From Arthrobacter glacialis (lineage in GTDB: Bacteria; Actinomycetota; Actinomycetes; Actinomycetales; Micrococcaceae), in contig NZ_PPXC01000012.1 in NCBI RefSeq assembly GCF_002909445.1, forward strand, positions 1-64,000: a stretch of DNA of 64,000 nt. The letters run 5' to 3'. The position numbers and the translations under genes were made by a program. Position 1 is the stretch's first letter. Every line of letters begins with the position of its first letter. Below, piece after piece: positions 1 through 8,916 of this stretch. The notes below the pieces were generated by a model. That model made no database searches. It was not told the DNA's origin and was given only the letters and a program-made list of their open reading frames with translations.

Positions 1-2
1 AA

Positions 3-341
3 TCATACAAGCCCCCGGCAGACATGGTCCGGCTCGTCAGACTCAAGGACCCGGTATGCACCGGGATAGGCTGCGACGCACCCGCACGATCCTGCGAGAT
101 CGACCACACCATCCCCTTCCACCAAAACCACTACAGCCCCGACGGCACCCTTCTGCCCCAAGGCGAAACCAGCATCGAGAACCTGCGCCCCCGATCAAAG
201 TACTGCCACCGCCTCAAGGACGACCCCACCACCGGATGGACCGTAGAGCCTGATGGTCTAGGCATCACCAAAACCACCACCCCCACCGGCGGCATATACC
301 TCCACACACAAAACGAGGAAAACCAACCGGCACCCTTCTAG
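3..341 (+). CDS. HNH endonuclease of the DUF222/13E12 type, 3' end only
   Basis: The reading frame is open from base 3, so the 5' end lies outside the window and the first in-window ATG (base 24) is internal. The visible 112 residues match the C-terminal HNH module of actinobacterial 13E12-repeat proteins. They show a YKPP...M..LV start, then a C-x4-C pair (CTGIGC), the CEIDHTIPF segment carrying the H of the ββα-metal motif, an NLRP segment, and a terminal CHRLKDD...GW block. Such proteins are multi-copy, often linked to mobile DNA, and mostly uncharacterised, so nuclease activity is inferred from fold. A stop at 339-341 ends the gene. Confidence 0.8.
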   Translation, partial: SYKPPADMVRLVRLKDPVCTGIGCDAPARSCEIDHTIPFHQNHYSPDGTLLPQGETSIENLRPRSKYCHRLKDDPTTGWTVEPDGLGITKTTTPTGGIYLHTQNEENQPAPF

Positions 342-434
342 CACCCCATGCAACGCACGCCGGCGACCCACCCCAGGTGAGCCGCCGCAGCCATCATGCA
401 CTTAACTACTAGTGCCTAGATTCGGGAATTGGAA

Positions 435-1487
435 TCAGCCTCCCTGGGCACCCACAGTACGGCTCCGGCGCCAGCCCAGGGCTGCACTCCCCCACACCAA
501 CAGAAATAGCCCCACCAACAAGAGCCCCGCGTGGCCCAAGTCCAGCTCAGCCAGCCACGTGGTGAACGGATCCCGCAAGCCCAGGGAATCGTGCAAGATG
601 GTCACGATTGTCAGGGCTGAGATGAACAGTGCCGAGGTTGCGGAAAGGCCCGTCACCACCATGTTGAAACCGATGCGCCGCGCCGGGTTCATCACGGCGG
701 AACGGTACATTTTCATCATGGCCATGCCGTTGGCCGTATCGCACAGCGTCATGGCTGCGGTGAATGCCAGCGGAAGTGCCAACAGTGCAGCCGGTGAAAC
801 GCCCGCCATCGCGGCCGATGCCGTTAGCAGCAGGAAAGCAATGGTGGAGGCCGTGTCAAAGCCCAAACCAAACAAGAAACCCAACACGTAGATGTCGCGC
901 GGACGTTTCACCCTGGACAACGGCTTGTCCAGCAGACGAGCCACCACTCCTGTGGGAACCAGTTCGCCGTCGTCCACCGTGCCGCCGTTGCGCACCCGGC
1001 GGAACAGCACGCCTGCCTTCAGGAATGCAGCCCCGTTGAACAGGCCTATGGTCAGCAGGAACAGGGCCGAAACCCCGGCGCCAAACACGGCCAGGGCCAT
1101 GTTTGCTGCCGATCCGTCGTCGAGCAGGGCACCCATGAGGCCGGCGCCGCTCACCACAAGAATTCCCGCCAGCATGACCACCGAGCTGTGCCCCATGCTG
1201 AACGCAAAGCCGACGCTGACCGGGGCCCTGCCCTGGGCGGCGAACTTGCGGCTCGAGTTGTCGATCGCCGCGATGTGATCCCAGTCGTAGCTGTGTTTGA
1301 CGCCCGCCAGATAGGCCGTCACGATGAGACCGAGCACCAGCGGATTGGTGTCTACGGAGAGCGAATGGAGCAACAACGCGGCCACCACCAGGTGAAGGAG
1401 CACCACGGCCCCGAAAGTCACGCCGATGCGACGGGCAACCGGCAACTTTTCGCGTTCCAGATATCCCAGGCGGGCTGTGACGGTCAT
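435..1487 (-). CDS. NiCoT-family nickel/cobalt permease
   Basis: Polytopic inner-membrane permease of about 350 residues. NiCoT landmarks are visible: the HSYDWDHIAAIDN signature in TM2 (a variant of the usual H-x4-DH motif), FAFSMGHSSVV, and LGFDTASTIAF. The frame extends upstream to 1526. I place the start at the ATG whose A is the last base of the ureD stop (1487): it has an AAGG eight bases upstream and gives the normal N-terminus. Translational coupling to ureD and its place as last gene of the urease operon argue that it supplies Ni2+ for urease. Cobalt transport cannot be excluded from sequence. Confidence 0.9.
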   Translation of the reverse strand: MTVTARLGYLEREKLPVARRIGVTFGAVVLLHLVVAALLLHSLSVDTNPLVLGLIVTAYLAGVKHSYDWDHIAAIDNSSRKFAAQGRAPVSVGFAFSMGHSSVVMLAGILVVSGAGLMGALLDDGSAANMALAVFGAGVSALFLLTIGLFNGAAFLKAGVLFRRVRNGGTVDDGELVPTGVVARLLDKPLSRVKRPRDIYVLGFLFGLGFDTASTIAFLLLTASAAMAGVSPAALLALPLAFTAAMTLCDTANGMAMMKMYRSAVMNPARRIGFNMVVTGLSATSALFISALTIVTILHDSLGLRDPFTTWLAELDLGHAGLLLVGLFLLVWGSAALGWRRSRTVGAQGG

Positions 1488-2350
1488 CAGTATTTCCTTA
1501 AGTTCAGTGGTTTCTGGCCGGTCCACCGTTCGCGCAGTAAGTCCACGGCTGCAGCCAGAATTTTGTTGAGTGGTTCTGTTGAATGAGACAGCGCGCGAAG
1601 GGCAAAGCCGGGCCCTTCCAACAAAGTGATGCCCAACTGCCCCTCCGGGTCGAGGGGGGCCAACAATGCCTGCAGTTCCTCGACCAGCGCTGCGTCAACC
1701 CGGGCGTCCACCACCAGCAGGGAACCCAAATGCGTGTGCTCCCCCATGAAGCACATGCTGTCCACAGGAGACCCAACGCCTGGCCGGATCAGCAGGTTGT
1801 CCAGCACCACCAACCGCCCGCCTATGGAGATTTCATTGCGCATGCGCACCTCGTCGTAGCGGAACAGCCTCCCGTCCGGGGACCATCCGGGCGTCACCAC
1901 CTCGGCCATGACCAGCGACGCCGCGGGGTCCATGTCCACGGTTGTCACCTGCCCATAACTGGCTTCCCGGTAGGCGATCAGCGGATCAGGCAGCAGTTCC
2001 AGCCGGGCGTTGGCCGCCAGACGCACGTGCATGTGCTGTTCGGCCCGGTCATTCGGGGTGCGGTAGATCTTGGTGGCCGATTGCGTGGTCAGCAGCAGAT
2101 CAGCACCCTGGGCAACGTCCACCTCGATCAGGTAGCTGTCGCCACCTAAATATGCGCCGCCGGGATTGATGATCACGTAGCAAACCTGCCCGGATTCATC
2201 CAGATAGTGCGGACGCAGGATGCGCAGCGCGCCGTCGTGAAATTGTTTGACGGCGATGCACCGATCCCCCCGGCGGTCAATGGTCAGGGAGAGCGTCCCG
2301 GCCCACTCACTGTGTGTGCCGAGGCGGCCGATGGTGGCGGTTTGGGTCAC
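1487..2350 (-). CDS. ureD: Urease accessory protein UreD
   Basis: UreD/UreH scaffold protein of 287 residues, normal family length. It binds apo-urease and recruits UreF and UreG so that Ni2+ and CO2 can be loaded into the active site. Recognisable parts are the SATKIYRTP segment near residues 90-98 and the QxxxGxGLLLT-like strand before it. The GTG start at 2350 overlaps the ureG stop by four bases (GTGA), so the two are translationally coupled. The stop overlaps the start of the permease gene by one base. Cytoplasmic; assigned by family features and by operon position. Confidence 0.92.
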   Translation of the reverse strand: MTQTATIGRLGTHSEWAGTLSLTIDRRGDRCIAVKQFHDGALRILRPHYLDESGQVCYVIINPGGAYLGGDSYLIEVDVAQGADLLLTTQSATKIYRTPNDRAEQHMHVRLAANARLELLPDPLIAYREASYGQVTTVDMDPAASLVMAEVVTPGWSPDGRLFRYDEVRMRNEISIGGRLVVLDNLLIRPGVGSPVDSMCFMGEHTHLGSLLVVDARVDAALVEELQALLAPLDPEGQLGITLLEGPGFALRALSHSTEPLNKILAAAVDLLRERWTGQKPLNLRKY

Positions 2351-2964
2351 CGGGATTCCAGGTCAAGCATGAGCACGTCGCGCTTGAGCCAGTTGATGAC
2401 GTAGTCCAGGCCGTCGTCGGTCTTCAGATTGGTGAAGCAGTACGGCTTGTGGCCGCGGAATTCGAGGGTGTCGGCCTCCATGACGGACAGGTCGGCGCCA
2501 ACGTACGGGGCCAGATCGGTCTTGTTGATAATGAAGAGGTCGGCCTTGATCATGCCCTGGCCAGCTTTGCGCGGGATCTTCTCACCCTGCGCCACATCAA
2601 TGATGTAGATGGAGAAATCCACCAGTTCCGGGCTGAACGTGGCGGAGAGGTTGTCTCCCCCGGATTCAATGTAGATGACCTGCAGGTCCGGGTGCAGCGC
2701 CTCTAATTCAGCCACGGCAGCCGAGTTCATGGACGTATCCTCGCGGATGGCCGTGTGGGGGCAGCCGCCGGTTTCAATCCCGATGATCCGGTTCAGCGGC
2801 AGCACACCGTTGGCGGCCAGGATCTTGGCATCCTCGATGGTGTAGATGTCATTCGTAATGGCGGCGCTGGACACCTCGCCGTCCAGGGCACGCGTGAGGC
2901 GCTCCACGAGCTGGGTCTTGCCGGCGCCAACCGGTCCGCCGATGCCAATCTTGATGGGTTTCAT
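2347..2964 (-). CDS. ureG: Urease accessory GTPase UreG
   Basis: SIMIBI-class GTPase of 205 residues that delivers nickel and uses GTP hydrolysis to drive urease activation. The P-loop GPVGAGKT lies at residues 10-17, the nickel-binding CPH motif at 68-70, and the guanine-specificity NKTD at 147-150. [13 protein letters not shown] and the switch region are intact. The ATG at 2964 has a good GGAG ribosome site. There are 50 bases between it and ureF, and a four-base overlap with ureD downstream. Length and motifs are complete, so the protein should be functional. Confidence 0.97.
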   Translation of the reverse strand: MKPIKIGIGGPVGAGKTQLVERLTRALDGEVSSAAITNDIYTIEDAKILAANGVLPLNRIIGIETGGCPHTAIREDTSMNSAAVAELEALHPDLQVIYIESGGDNLSATFSPELVDFSIYIIDVAQGEKIPRKAGQGMIKADLFIINKTDLAPYVGADLSVMEADTLEFRGHKPYCFTNLKTDDGLDYVINWLKRDVLMLDLESR

Positions 2965-3014
2965 TGTTGCTCCTTCTAAAATCTGTAAGCTGTTGGGTCC
3001 CGCTCAGCGGCGAT

Positions 3015-3767
3015 TCAGGACATGAACATCCGGGCCCGCTGGCGTTCGTGCTGCATCTGCGCAATTTCCAGCCCCGGGGCCGTTACACCAAAGTCCTCAC
3101 GCCCGAGCGTTTGTGCCAGAACGACGCCGTCACTCACCTCTTGGTGCGCGGCGCGCAGCACGCGCTGGCCAGCACTTTGGCCAATAGGGATGCCGCGGAT
3201 GGCGTTTTGGGTCAACGACGTCACGGCCGAGAACATATACGTCCCCAACAGTTCCGCCAGCGGCACGCCCAGGGACTTTCCTGCGATGGCGAAGGCCATG
3301 GCCGGGTGCCCGGCGCAGTCCCCGCGGGCCACAGCCGCCGCGTAGTTTTCCAGCTCCTGGCAGGGAAAAACAGAGCCGGCAATATCCAGCATGCGGGCGC
3401 CCATTTTTACCCCGGCCGCCCGAATTTCACGCGGCAGGGCCGAGGCATGCAACTCCCTGTCTACCCGGTGGATTTCCGCCTCCGTCTCCGCCTCAAAAAC
3501 AAAGCGGATGGCGAGCCCGTCACTATGGACCAGTTGAATGCGGATGAACTGGGTGAGCCAGTCGGAGAACGTGGCCTCGTCGTGAACCAGCCCGCGGTGC
3601 AGGAAACTCTCCAGGCCCAGGGAATGGCTGAACGCGCCCGTCGGCAGCGCCGAATCGCTCAGTTGGAGCAGCGGCAGCAGGTACCCCGGCGGCACTGGGG
3701 TTGCCAGCGCAACGCTGGCCCCGGCGTCGAAAGTCACGGCAATCCGCTTAGTGGCTGTGTTCGGCAT
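3015..3767 (-). CDS. ureF: Urease accessory protein UreF
   Basis: All-helical UreF, about 250 residues, which gates UreG GTPase activity in the UreDFG complex. The conserved LLQLSDSALPTGAFSHSLGLE block sits near the N-terminus and GTYMFSAVTSLTQNAIRGIPIGQ near the C-terminus. The frame is open further upstream (to 3851), but that extension is out-of-frame ureE sequence. I choose the ATG at 3767, which overlaps the ureE 3' end by about 20 bases, a usual ureE-ureF arrangement. Cytoplasmic. Confidence 0.93.
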   Translation of the reverse strand: MPNTATKRIAVTFDAGASVALATPVPPGYLLPLLQLSDSALPTGAFSHSLGLESFLHRGLVHDEATFSDWLTQFIRIQLVHSDGLAIRFVFEAETEAEIHRVDRELHASALPREIRAAGVKMGARMLDIAGSVFPCQELENYAAAVARGDCAGHPAMAFAIAGKSLGVPLAELLGTYMFSAVTSLTQNAIRGIPIGQSAGQRVLRAAHQEVSDGVVLAQTLGREDFGVTAPGLEIAQMQHERQRARMFMS

Positions 3768-4242
3768 GGCGGAACGGCACCGGCATGACGCGTTCCTGCC
3801 GCGAGTAGGGCACCGCCACGTGCTTGAGGTAATCCTCCACGGTGTGGTCATAGGCCAACACCATCACCTGCGCGCCGTACTCGCTGTCCTCGCCAAAGAA
3901 CTGAGCCTGCATGTGCCGGTTGCCCAGGTTGTGTGCCACCACACCCATCTCCTGGATGGTTGTGGGGGCGATCACCAGAACATCAGTGTGCTCGACGGAG
4001 ATGACGATGGCGTCCTTTTCGTCGAGGTGCAGGACGTCGCCGTCGCGCAGATCAGCCACGGTGTCACCGGCAAGCCGGATGCCCAGCTCCCTGCCGTGAT
4101 CGGTGGTGACGCGCTGGATGCGCTTGACCAGCAGTGCCGAGGGCAGCACCACTCGTTCTTCGTGCAAATTTTCAAGTGTTGCGGGGTCAAACGTTGCTGT
4201 GGCAGGGTCAAACTTGTTGCCAAGAATGGCTTCGATAATCAA
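3748..4242 (-). CDS. ureE: Urease nickel metallochaperone UreE
   Basis: UreE, 164 residues, the dimeric metallochaperone that hands Ni2+ to UreG. An N-terminal peptide-binding domain is followed by a metal-binding domain, with a short histidine-bearing tail (HAEHSH) that could bind nickel weakly. The start is TTG at 4242, supported by an AAGGAG six bases upstream; no in-frame ATG fits. It begins 11 bases after the ureC stop. The tail lacks the long polyhistidine stretch of Klebsiella UreE. Confidence 0.93.
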   Translation of the reverse strand: MIIEAILGNKFDPATATFDPATLENLHEERVVLPSALLVKRIQRVTTDHGRELGIRLAGDTVADLRDGDVLHLDEKDAIVISVEHTDVLVIAPTTIQEMGVVAHNLGNRHMQAQFFGEDSEYGAQVMVLAYDHTVEDYLKHVAVPYSRQERVMPVPFRHAEHSH

Positions 4243-4253
4243 GGGTTCTCCTT

Positions 4254-5966
4254 TTAAAAGAGGAAGTAGCGTTGGGCCATGGGGAGCACGCTGGATGGTT
4301 CGGCCGTGACCACTTCGCCGTCTACACGGACCTGGTACGTTTCCGGATCCACCTGAATGTCGGGAGTTTCTCCGTTGTGCTTCATGTCCGCCTTGGTCAG
4401 GTTGCGGATGCCGTGGCAGGCACGCACTTCATGCTGCAGACCCAACTGCGCAGGAACGCCCGCATCCACGGCAGCCTGGGACATGAAAGTGATGGAGGAG
4501 GAATGCACGGCACGGCCCAGCGAGGCGAAATTGTGCCTGAAAGTGCGAGGTTGGGGAGTCGGGATGGAGCCGTTGGGGTCGCCCATGATGCTCATGACCA
4601 TTTGCCCGCCCTTGATCACCATCTCCGGCTTCACACCAAAGAACGCCGGTTCCCAGATCACCAGGTCGGCAAATTTGCCTTCTTCGACGCTGCCAACATA
4701 GTCGGAGATACCGTGCGCAATGGCCGGGTTGATCGTGTATTTCGCGACGAAGCGCTTGAGGCGGGCGTTGTCACCAATCTCGGGATCGTTGCTGTACTTC
4801 CCACGTTGGCGCTTCATGGCGTCGGCCACCTGCCAGGTGCGTAGTACCACCTCACCAACACGGCCCATGGCCTGGGAGTCAGATGAGGTGATGGAGAAGA
4901 TGCCCATGTCATGGAGCACGTCCTCGGCGGCGATGGTTTCCTTGCGAATGCGGGAGTCGGCGAAGGCCACATCCTCGGGGATGTCCGGGCTCAGGTGGTG
5001 GCAGACCATCAGCATGTCCAGGTGCTCGTCGATCGTGTTGACCGTGTAGGGCAGCGTGGGGTTGGTCGACGCAGGCAGCACGTTGGGCAGGCCGGCCACC
5101 TTGATGATGTCCGGAGCGTGGCCACCGCCGGCTCCCTCAGTGTGGAAGGTGTGGATGACGCGGCCGTCGATGGCCTTGATGGTGTCTTCCACGAAACCGA
5201 ACTCGTTGAGGGTGTCGGAGTGGATGGCCACCTGAATGTCGAATTCGTCGGCGATCTTCAGCGACATGTCAATGGAGGAGTAGGTGGCACCCCAGTCCTC
5301 GTGGACCTTCAGGCCGATGACGCCGGCACGAACCTGCTCGGCCAGCGGCTCGCTCGCGCTGGCGTGGCCCTTGCCCAACAAGCCGATGTTGATGGGCAGG
5401 TTGTCCACGGCCTGCAGCATCTTGGAGATGTGCCAGGCTCCGGGAGTGACTGTGGTGGCCTTGCTGGCCTCCGACGGGCCGGTGCCGCCGCCGATCAGTG
5501 TGGTGATGCCGCTGGCCAGTGCGACGGGGATCTGGTCGGGGCTGACGAAATGCACGTGCGTGTCGATGCCGCCGGCGGTGAGGATCTTGCCTTCGCCGGC
5601 GATGATGTCGGTGGCGACGCCGATGGTGATGTTGACGCCGTCGGACATTTGCGGGTTGCCGGCCTTGCCGATCTTGAAGATGTGGCCATCTCTTAGTGCC
5701 ACGTCAGCCTTGTAGATGCCGGTGTAATCCAAGACGATCACATTGGTGATGACGGTGTCAGGGATGTCCTCATCGCGGGTGCGCTGGCCGTTTTGGCCCA
5801 TGCCGTCGCGAATGACCTTGCCGCCGCCGTAGACCACTTCCTCGCCGTACTTGGTGTGGTCGTGCTCAATCTCTGCGAACAATTCGGTGTCGGCAAGTCT
5901 TATTGCGTCGCCTGTGGTGGGACCGTACAGATCGGAGTACTGCTTGCGGCTCAGTTCAAAGCTCAT
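4254..5966 (-). CDS. ureC: Urease alpha subunit
   Basis: Catalytic subunit, 570 residues, hydrolysing urea to ammonia and carbamate. All nickel-centre residues are in place: H137 and H139 (THVH), the carbamylated K220 ([11 protein letters not shown]), H249, H275 and D363. The flap signature [22 protein letters not shown] carries C322 and H323. Numbering is offset by three from Klebsiella urease, showing a full-length enzyme. The ATG overlaps the ureB stop by four bases. Cytoplasmic, assembled with UreA and UreB as (ABC)3-type complexes. Confidence 0.98.
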   Translation of the reverse strand: MSFELSRKQYSDLYGPTTGDAIRLADTELFAEIEHDHTKYGEEVVYGGGKVIRDGMGQNGQRTRDEDIPDTVITNVIVLDYTGIYKADVALRDGHIFKIGKAGNPQMSDGVNITIGVATDIIAGEGKILTAGGIDTHVHFVSPDQIPVALASGITTLIGGGTGPSEASKATTVTPGAWHISKMLQAVDNLPINIGLLGKGHASASEPLAEQVRAGVIGLKVHEDWGATYSSIDMSLKIADEFDIQVAIHSDTLNEFGFVEDTIKAIDGRVIHTFHTEGAGGGHAPDIIKVAGLPNVLPASTNPTLPYTVNTIDEHLDMLMVCHHLSPDIPEDVAFADSRIRKETIAAEDVLHDMGIFSITSSDSQAMGRVGEVVLRTWQVADAMKRQRGKYSNDPEIGDNARLKRFVAKYTINPAIAHGISDYVGSVEEGKFADLVIWEPAFFGVKPEMVIKGGQMVMSIMGDPNGSIPTPQPRTFRHNFASLGRAVHSSSITFMSQAAVDAGVPAQLGLQHEVRACHGIRNLTKADMKHNGETPDIQVDPETYQVRVDGEVVTAEPSSVLPMAQRYFLF

Positions 5967-6316
5967 TGGGCGGCATCCGTTTCTGCTTCTTGGGGCGTGT
6001 TGTTCGGGACGCCCAGGGGGCCGTTGACGCGGTCTCGGAAACCGTGGACCTCCCGGGTTCCGGAGAGGTCGATCAGGTTTACCGTCTTGGCGTCGCCCGG
6101 TTCAAAGCGGACGGCGGTTCCGGCCGGGATGTCCAGGCGGCGCCCGTAGGCGCTCTGGCGGTCAAACTCCAAGGCGTCGTTAACTTCGGCGAAGTGATAG
6201 TGGGAGCCGACCTGGATGGGCCGGTCGCCACGGTTGATGACCTTGATTGAGAGAGCTTGCATGCCCGCATTGCATGTCACTGCCTCTGACCGCAAAACAT
6301 ATTCCCCAGGGATCAT
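5963..6316 (-). CDS. ureB: Urease beta subunit
   Basis: Structural urease beta subunit, 117 residues. Typical sequence: MIPGEY at the N-terminus, [21 protein letters not shown], then [15 protein letters not shown]. The frame is open upstream into ureA, but the ATG at 6316 with a GGAG site eight bases upstream starts at the conserved MIPGEY. It lies 31 bases from the ureA stop and overlaps ureC by four bases. Separate ureA and ureB genes, as here, are the usual bacterial arrangement. Confidence 0.96.
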   Translation of the reverse strand: MIPGEYVLRSEAVTCNAGMQALSIKVINRGDRPIQVGSHYHFAEVNDALEFDRQSAYGRRLDIPAGTAVRFEPGDAKTVNLIDLSGTREVHGFRDRVNGPLGVPNNTPQEAETDAAQ

Positions 6317-6347
6317 GGGAGGTGCTCCTTTGGCGTGTAGGACCGCT

Positions 6348-6650
6348 CTAGCGGATGGGGTTGTGCACAGTGACAAGCTTGGTGCCATCGGGGAATGTTG
6401 CCTCGATTTGAACGTCCTTGATCATGTCGGCGACCCCTTCCATGACCTCGTCACGGGTGAGGATGGTGCTGCCCCAGCTCATGAGGTCCGCCACCGTGCG
6501 GCCGTCACGCGCACCTTCGATGAGTTCGTAGCTCAAAATGGCAACGGCTTCGGGGTGGTTGAGTTTCAGATGTCTGGACTGCCTGCGCCTGGCCAAATCT
6601 GCGGCGACGACGATCATGAGTTTTTCCTGCTCACGGGGCGTCAAATGCAT
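6348..6650 (-). CDS. ureA: Urease gamma subunit
   Basis: Structural gamma subunit, exactly the usual 100 residues, beginning [11 protein letters not shown] and containing [21 protein letters not shown] and the C-terminal TVHNPI. First gene of the urease operon. The ATG at 6650 has a near-perfect AGGAGG site six bases upstream. All downstream genes are coupled or closely spaced, so expression of the operon should be set by the promoter just upstream of this gene. Confidence 0.97.
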   Translation of the reverse strand: MHLTPREQEKLMIVVAADLARRRQSRHLKLNHPEAVAILSYELIEGARDGRTVADLMSWGSTILTRDEVMEGVADMIKDVQIEATFPDGTKLVTVHNPIR

Positions 6651-6674
6651 ATATTCCTCCTCAGGGAACTAACG

Positions 6675-6702
6675 GATATAAGTGTCCACCCGTTATCTAC
6701 AA
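6675..6702 (-). promoter_or_regulatory. Candidate ureA promoter
   Basis: On the minus strand a TTGTAG (6697-6702) and a TATATC (6675-6680) are separated by 16 bases, which would start transcription about 20 bases before the ureA ATG. The fit to sigma-70 consensus is moderate. No clear GlnR, NikR or Fur box was recognised next to it. Confidence 0.35.
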
Positions 6703-7031
6703 CCGGCAAGAGACTATGCCAGGAGGTCCGTGGAATAAGGCAAGAGTATCAGAGAGTTTTCAGGGTAGATAATATGGCGGAATCTCGGGAGGTTTGGGCT
6801 GTTTGCCGGGAAATTCTCGGCCTCATTTCTCGCAATCCACCCGCCATCCCGGCCGGGGCGGCAGATTCCACCAATTCCCGATGCGGACCTGTTGGCGGCA
6901 CGCCAGCGCCCCTCCCGCGGAACTCAGAAAGGAGCTGTAGCCCAGACGCAGGCCACGTGGCGGCAACACTGGCCGCCACGCTTACGCCGGGGCTAGTATC
7001 AAAGAAATCCCTTCCACGAATGGAGCACCCC
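6703..7031. other. Intergenic stretch upstream of the VOC gene, no gene recognised
   Basis: A plus-strand frame is open through here and fuses into the VOC gene at 7032. The translation (Pro/Arg/Ser-rich, no family likeness) and the good ribosome site directly before 7032 argue that it is not coding. No terminator-like hairpin with a T-run was seen. Confidence 0.5.
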
Positions 7032-7403
7032 ATGCAGCTCGGCGCGTTTTCAGTCAGTCTCGCGGTCAAGGACATCAAGGCCTCCGTGGCGTTCTACGAA
7101 AAGCTCGGATTCACCCACCATGTGGGGGATGTGGAACAGAACTGGCTTGTCATGAAAAATGGGGACGCCGTCATTGGCCTGTTCCAGGGCATGTTTGAGA
7201 AGAACTCACTCACGTTCAATCCAGGGTGGAACCAAGACGCGCAGGCCATCGCACCGTTTACCGATGTGCGGGATATTCAGGCCCAGCTCAAGGACGGCGG
7301 CGTGGAACTTCTGGCGGAAGCTGACACGGAAACCACGGGACCGGCGAGCATCATGTTGATCGACCCGGACGGCAACCCGATCATCGTGGACCAACACATC
7401 TAG
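7032..7403 (+). CDS. VOC superfamily (glyoxalase/extradiol dioxygenase fold) protein
   Basis: A 123-residue single-domain VOC protein with paired βαβββ modules: FSVSLAVKDIKASVAFYEKLGF at the start, NWLVMKNGDAVIGLFQGMF in the middle and IMLIDPDGNPIIVDQH at the end. Potential metal ligands include the terminal glutamine/histidine region, but the full 2-His-1-Glu set is not evident. The ATG at 7032 is preceded by GGAG six bases upstream; another ATG at 7020 is in frame but less well placed. Substrate unknown; family members include glyoxalase I, fosfomycin and bleomycin resistance proteins. Confidence 0.85.
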   Translation: MQLGAFSVSLAVKDIKASVAFYEKLGFTHHVGDVEQNWLVMKNGDAVIGLFQGMFEKNSLTFNPGWNQDAQAIAPFTDVRDIQAQLKDGGVELLAEADTETTGPASIMLIDPDGNPIIVDQHI

Positions 7404-7433
7404 TCAGGACCGGACCTAGCAAGGAAGACCGTC

Positions 7434-8066
7434 ATGAAATTGACCTTGACCGAGTTTGTCAGCTTGGACGGCGTCTCGCAGGGCCCCGGCTCCCCCGATG
7501 AGGACACCAGTGGCGGATTCACAGCCGGCGGCTGGTTTGTCCCGCACATGGACCAGGACTTCATCGACCATGCCGCGCTGTGGCTCCGCCAATCCGACGC
7601 CCTCCTGCTGGGCCGGCGCACCTACGACGCCTTTGCCCGCGATTGGCCGCAGATCACCGACCCTGAGGACCCCTTCACAGCCCTCATGAACGGCCTGCCC
7701 AAGTACGTCGCCTCCAATACCCTTTCGGAAGGGTCGTGGAACCCCACCACCATCCTGTCCGGGGACATCGGCGCGCAGCTCCGGGAACTCAAGTCCCGCC
7801 AGGGCCGTGAAATTCAGATCCACGGCAGCACCACCCTTGCCCAATCACTCTTTGCCGCAGGACTGATCGACGAACTGCGCCTGGTCATTGCCCCCGTGGT
7901 GGTGGGCAGCGGCCGACGGCTCTTCCCCGACAGTGGCACCCCGGCCGGACTTCGCCTGATCAGCAGCACCACCACGCCCGGCGGCCTGGCCCTGCACACC
8001 TATCAGGTCACCGGCAGCCCCGGCCACGCCACGTACACGGGCGTCGGGGACATCCCCTCCCACTGA
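7434..8066 (+). CDS. RibD C-terminal domain / DHFR-fold protein
   Basis: A 210-residue protein of the RibD_C (dihydrofolate-reductase-like) family. N-terminal KLTLTEFVSLDGVSQGPG matches the family start, LLLGRRTYDAFARDWP is the helix after the first strand, and QIHGSTTLAQSLFAAGLIDELRLVIAPVVVGSGRRLF is the conserved NADPH-side segment. These stand-alone proteins are probably NADPH-dependent reductases of unknown substrate. It starts 30 bases after the VOC gene and may be co-transcribed. A second, distant member lies at 59047-59628. Confidence 0.85.
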   Translation: MKLTLTEFVSLDGVSQGPGSPDEDTSGGFTAGGWFVPHMDQDFIDHAALWLRQSDALLLGRRTYDAFARDWPQITDPEDPFTALMNGLPKYVASNTLSEGSWNPTTILSGDIGAQLRELKSRQGREIQIHGSTTLAQSLFAAGLIDELRLVIAPVVVGSGRRLFPDSGTPAGLRLISSTTTPGGLALHTYQVTGSPGHATYTGVGDIPSH

Positions 8067-8194
8067 AGCACGACGGTGCCTGCCGCCTCCGCGCGCACGC
8101 CAGCTTGGCAACCACATGCGCACGGACACCCATGGACAGCGTCGGGTCGATGACTGGAGCGAAGAACAGCGACTGGTTTGCCGGAATGTCCCTG

Positions 8195-8401
8195 TCAACG
8201 GTTCCTGCTGCCATCGGTCCAGGGACAGGACAGGACAGTGGCTTCGGCTTCGGCTTCGGCTTCGGCTTCGGCAGTGGCTTGCATCCGCTCGATCAGGTGA
8301 GCGGAGAGGGCGGCCAGTGCCCCGGCGCAGTCATCGATCAGGGCCCGCACCCCGTCCAGCCGACTCAAGGTCGGGTCCCCGGTAGCGGCAAGTCGGCCAA
8401 G
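8195..8401 (-). pseudogene. Possible relict of a DUF222-like reading frame
   Basis: Between stops at 8402-8404 and 8195-8197 the minus strand has a frame with coding-like composition. A leucine/alanine-rich amphipathic helix (SRLDGVRALIDDCAGALAAL) runs into an Ala-Glu dipeptide repeat. No start codon with a ribosome site is present and no domain is complete. It loosely resembles the helical N-terminal region of DUF222 proteins like the one at the window start. Low confidence. Confidence 0.2.
8240..8272. repeat. Hexanucleotide tandem repeat (GGCTTC)5
   Basis: Five perfect copies of GGCTTC followed by GGC. On the minus strand it would read as an Ala-Glu repeat inside the relict frame. Such a tract is prone to slippage in multiples of six bases. 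Confidence 0.8.
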
Positions 8402-8404
8402 TCA

Positions 8405-8916
8405 GTGCCCGGGGAACAATCGAAGGAAGAACGAGAGCATCTAACAGTTCAGCCACGGATGCTGTGGTGCATGAACCATCCCGGATTGCCGGGAAATTCA
8501 CTGAACCGCCCAAACCAGGCGGCTTCCCGACGTGGTGCTCAGTTACGCTCAAGAGCGCAAACGATCCGGAATTTGTCGCCCAAGGGCTAGGGCCCAGAGG
8601 AAATGACCGCCAAGCTGGCTGAGACCGGCGGCGGACTGGACCTCGGTTCGGCCCGGCCGTTCTGGGCACACCATAAAAGTGGTGGTCCGGTCGCAATGAC
8701 ATACCTGCGCGCCGGTGTACTTTGAGTGCGATATGGACACGGAAAACGTGAACTTTGCTGCGATCACGTCGTGAAGAATCCGGCCACTCCTGTGAAGTTG
8801 TTGCCGGGAACGTGGCCGATAGTGACACGGCGTGGGACGGGCTCGACCAGAGGTGCCCTGAGGCATAGGGTTGAAGCAGCAAGCACCTTCTAGGCACTGG
8901 ACAATCACTAATACGC
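8405..8916. other. Non-coding gap before the ABC exporter operon
   Basis: Frames on both strands are open for up to 240 codons but are rich in Arg, Ser, Cys and Pro, with no recognisable domain and no ribosome sites. The last 100 bases presumably hold the exporter promoter; no convincing -35/-10 pair was picked out. Confidence 0.4.

Noticed and set aside
6216-7031. Long plus-strand frame running from the urease region into the VOC gene
   Set aside because: It is antisense to ureA/ureB in its first part and has no family likeness before 7032; a ribosome site marks the VOC start there.
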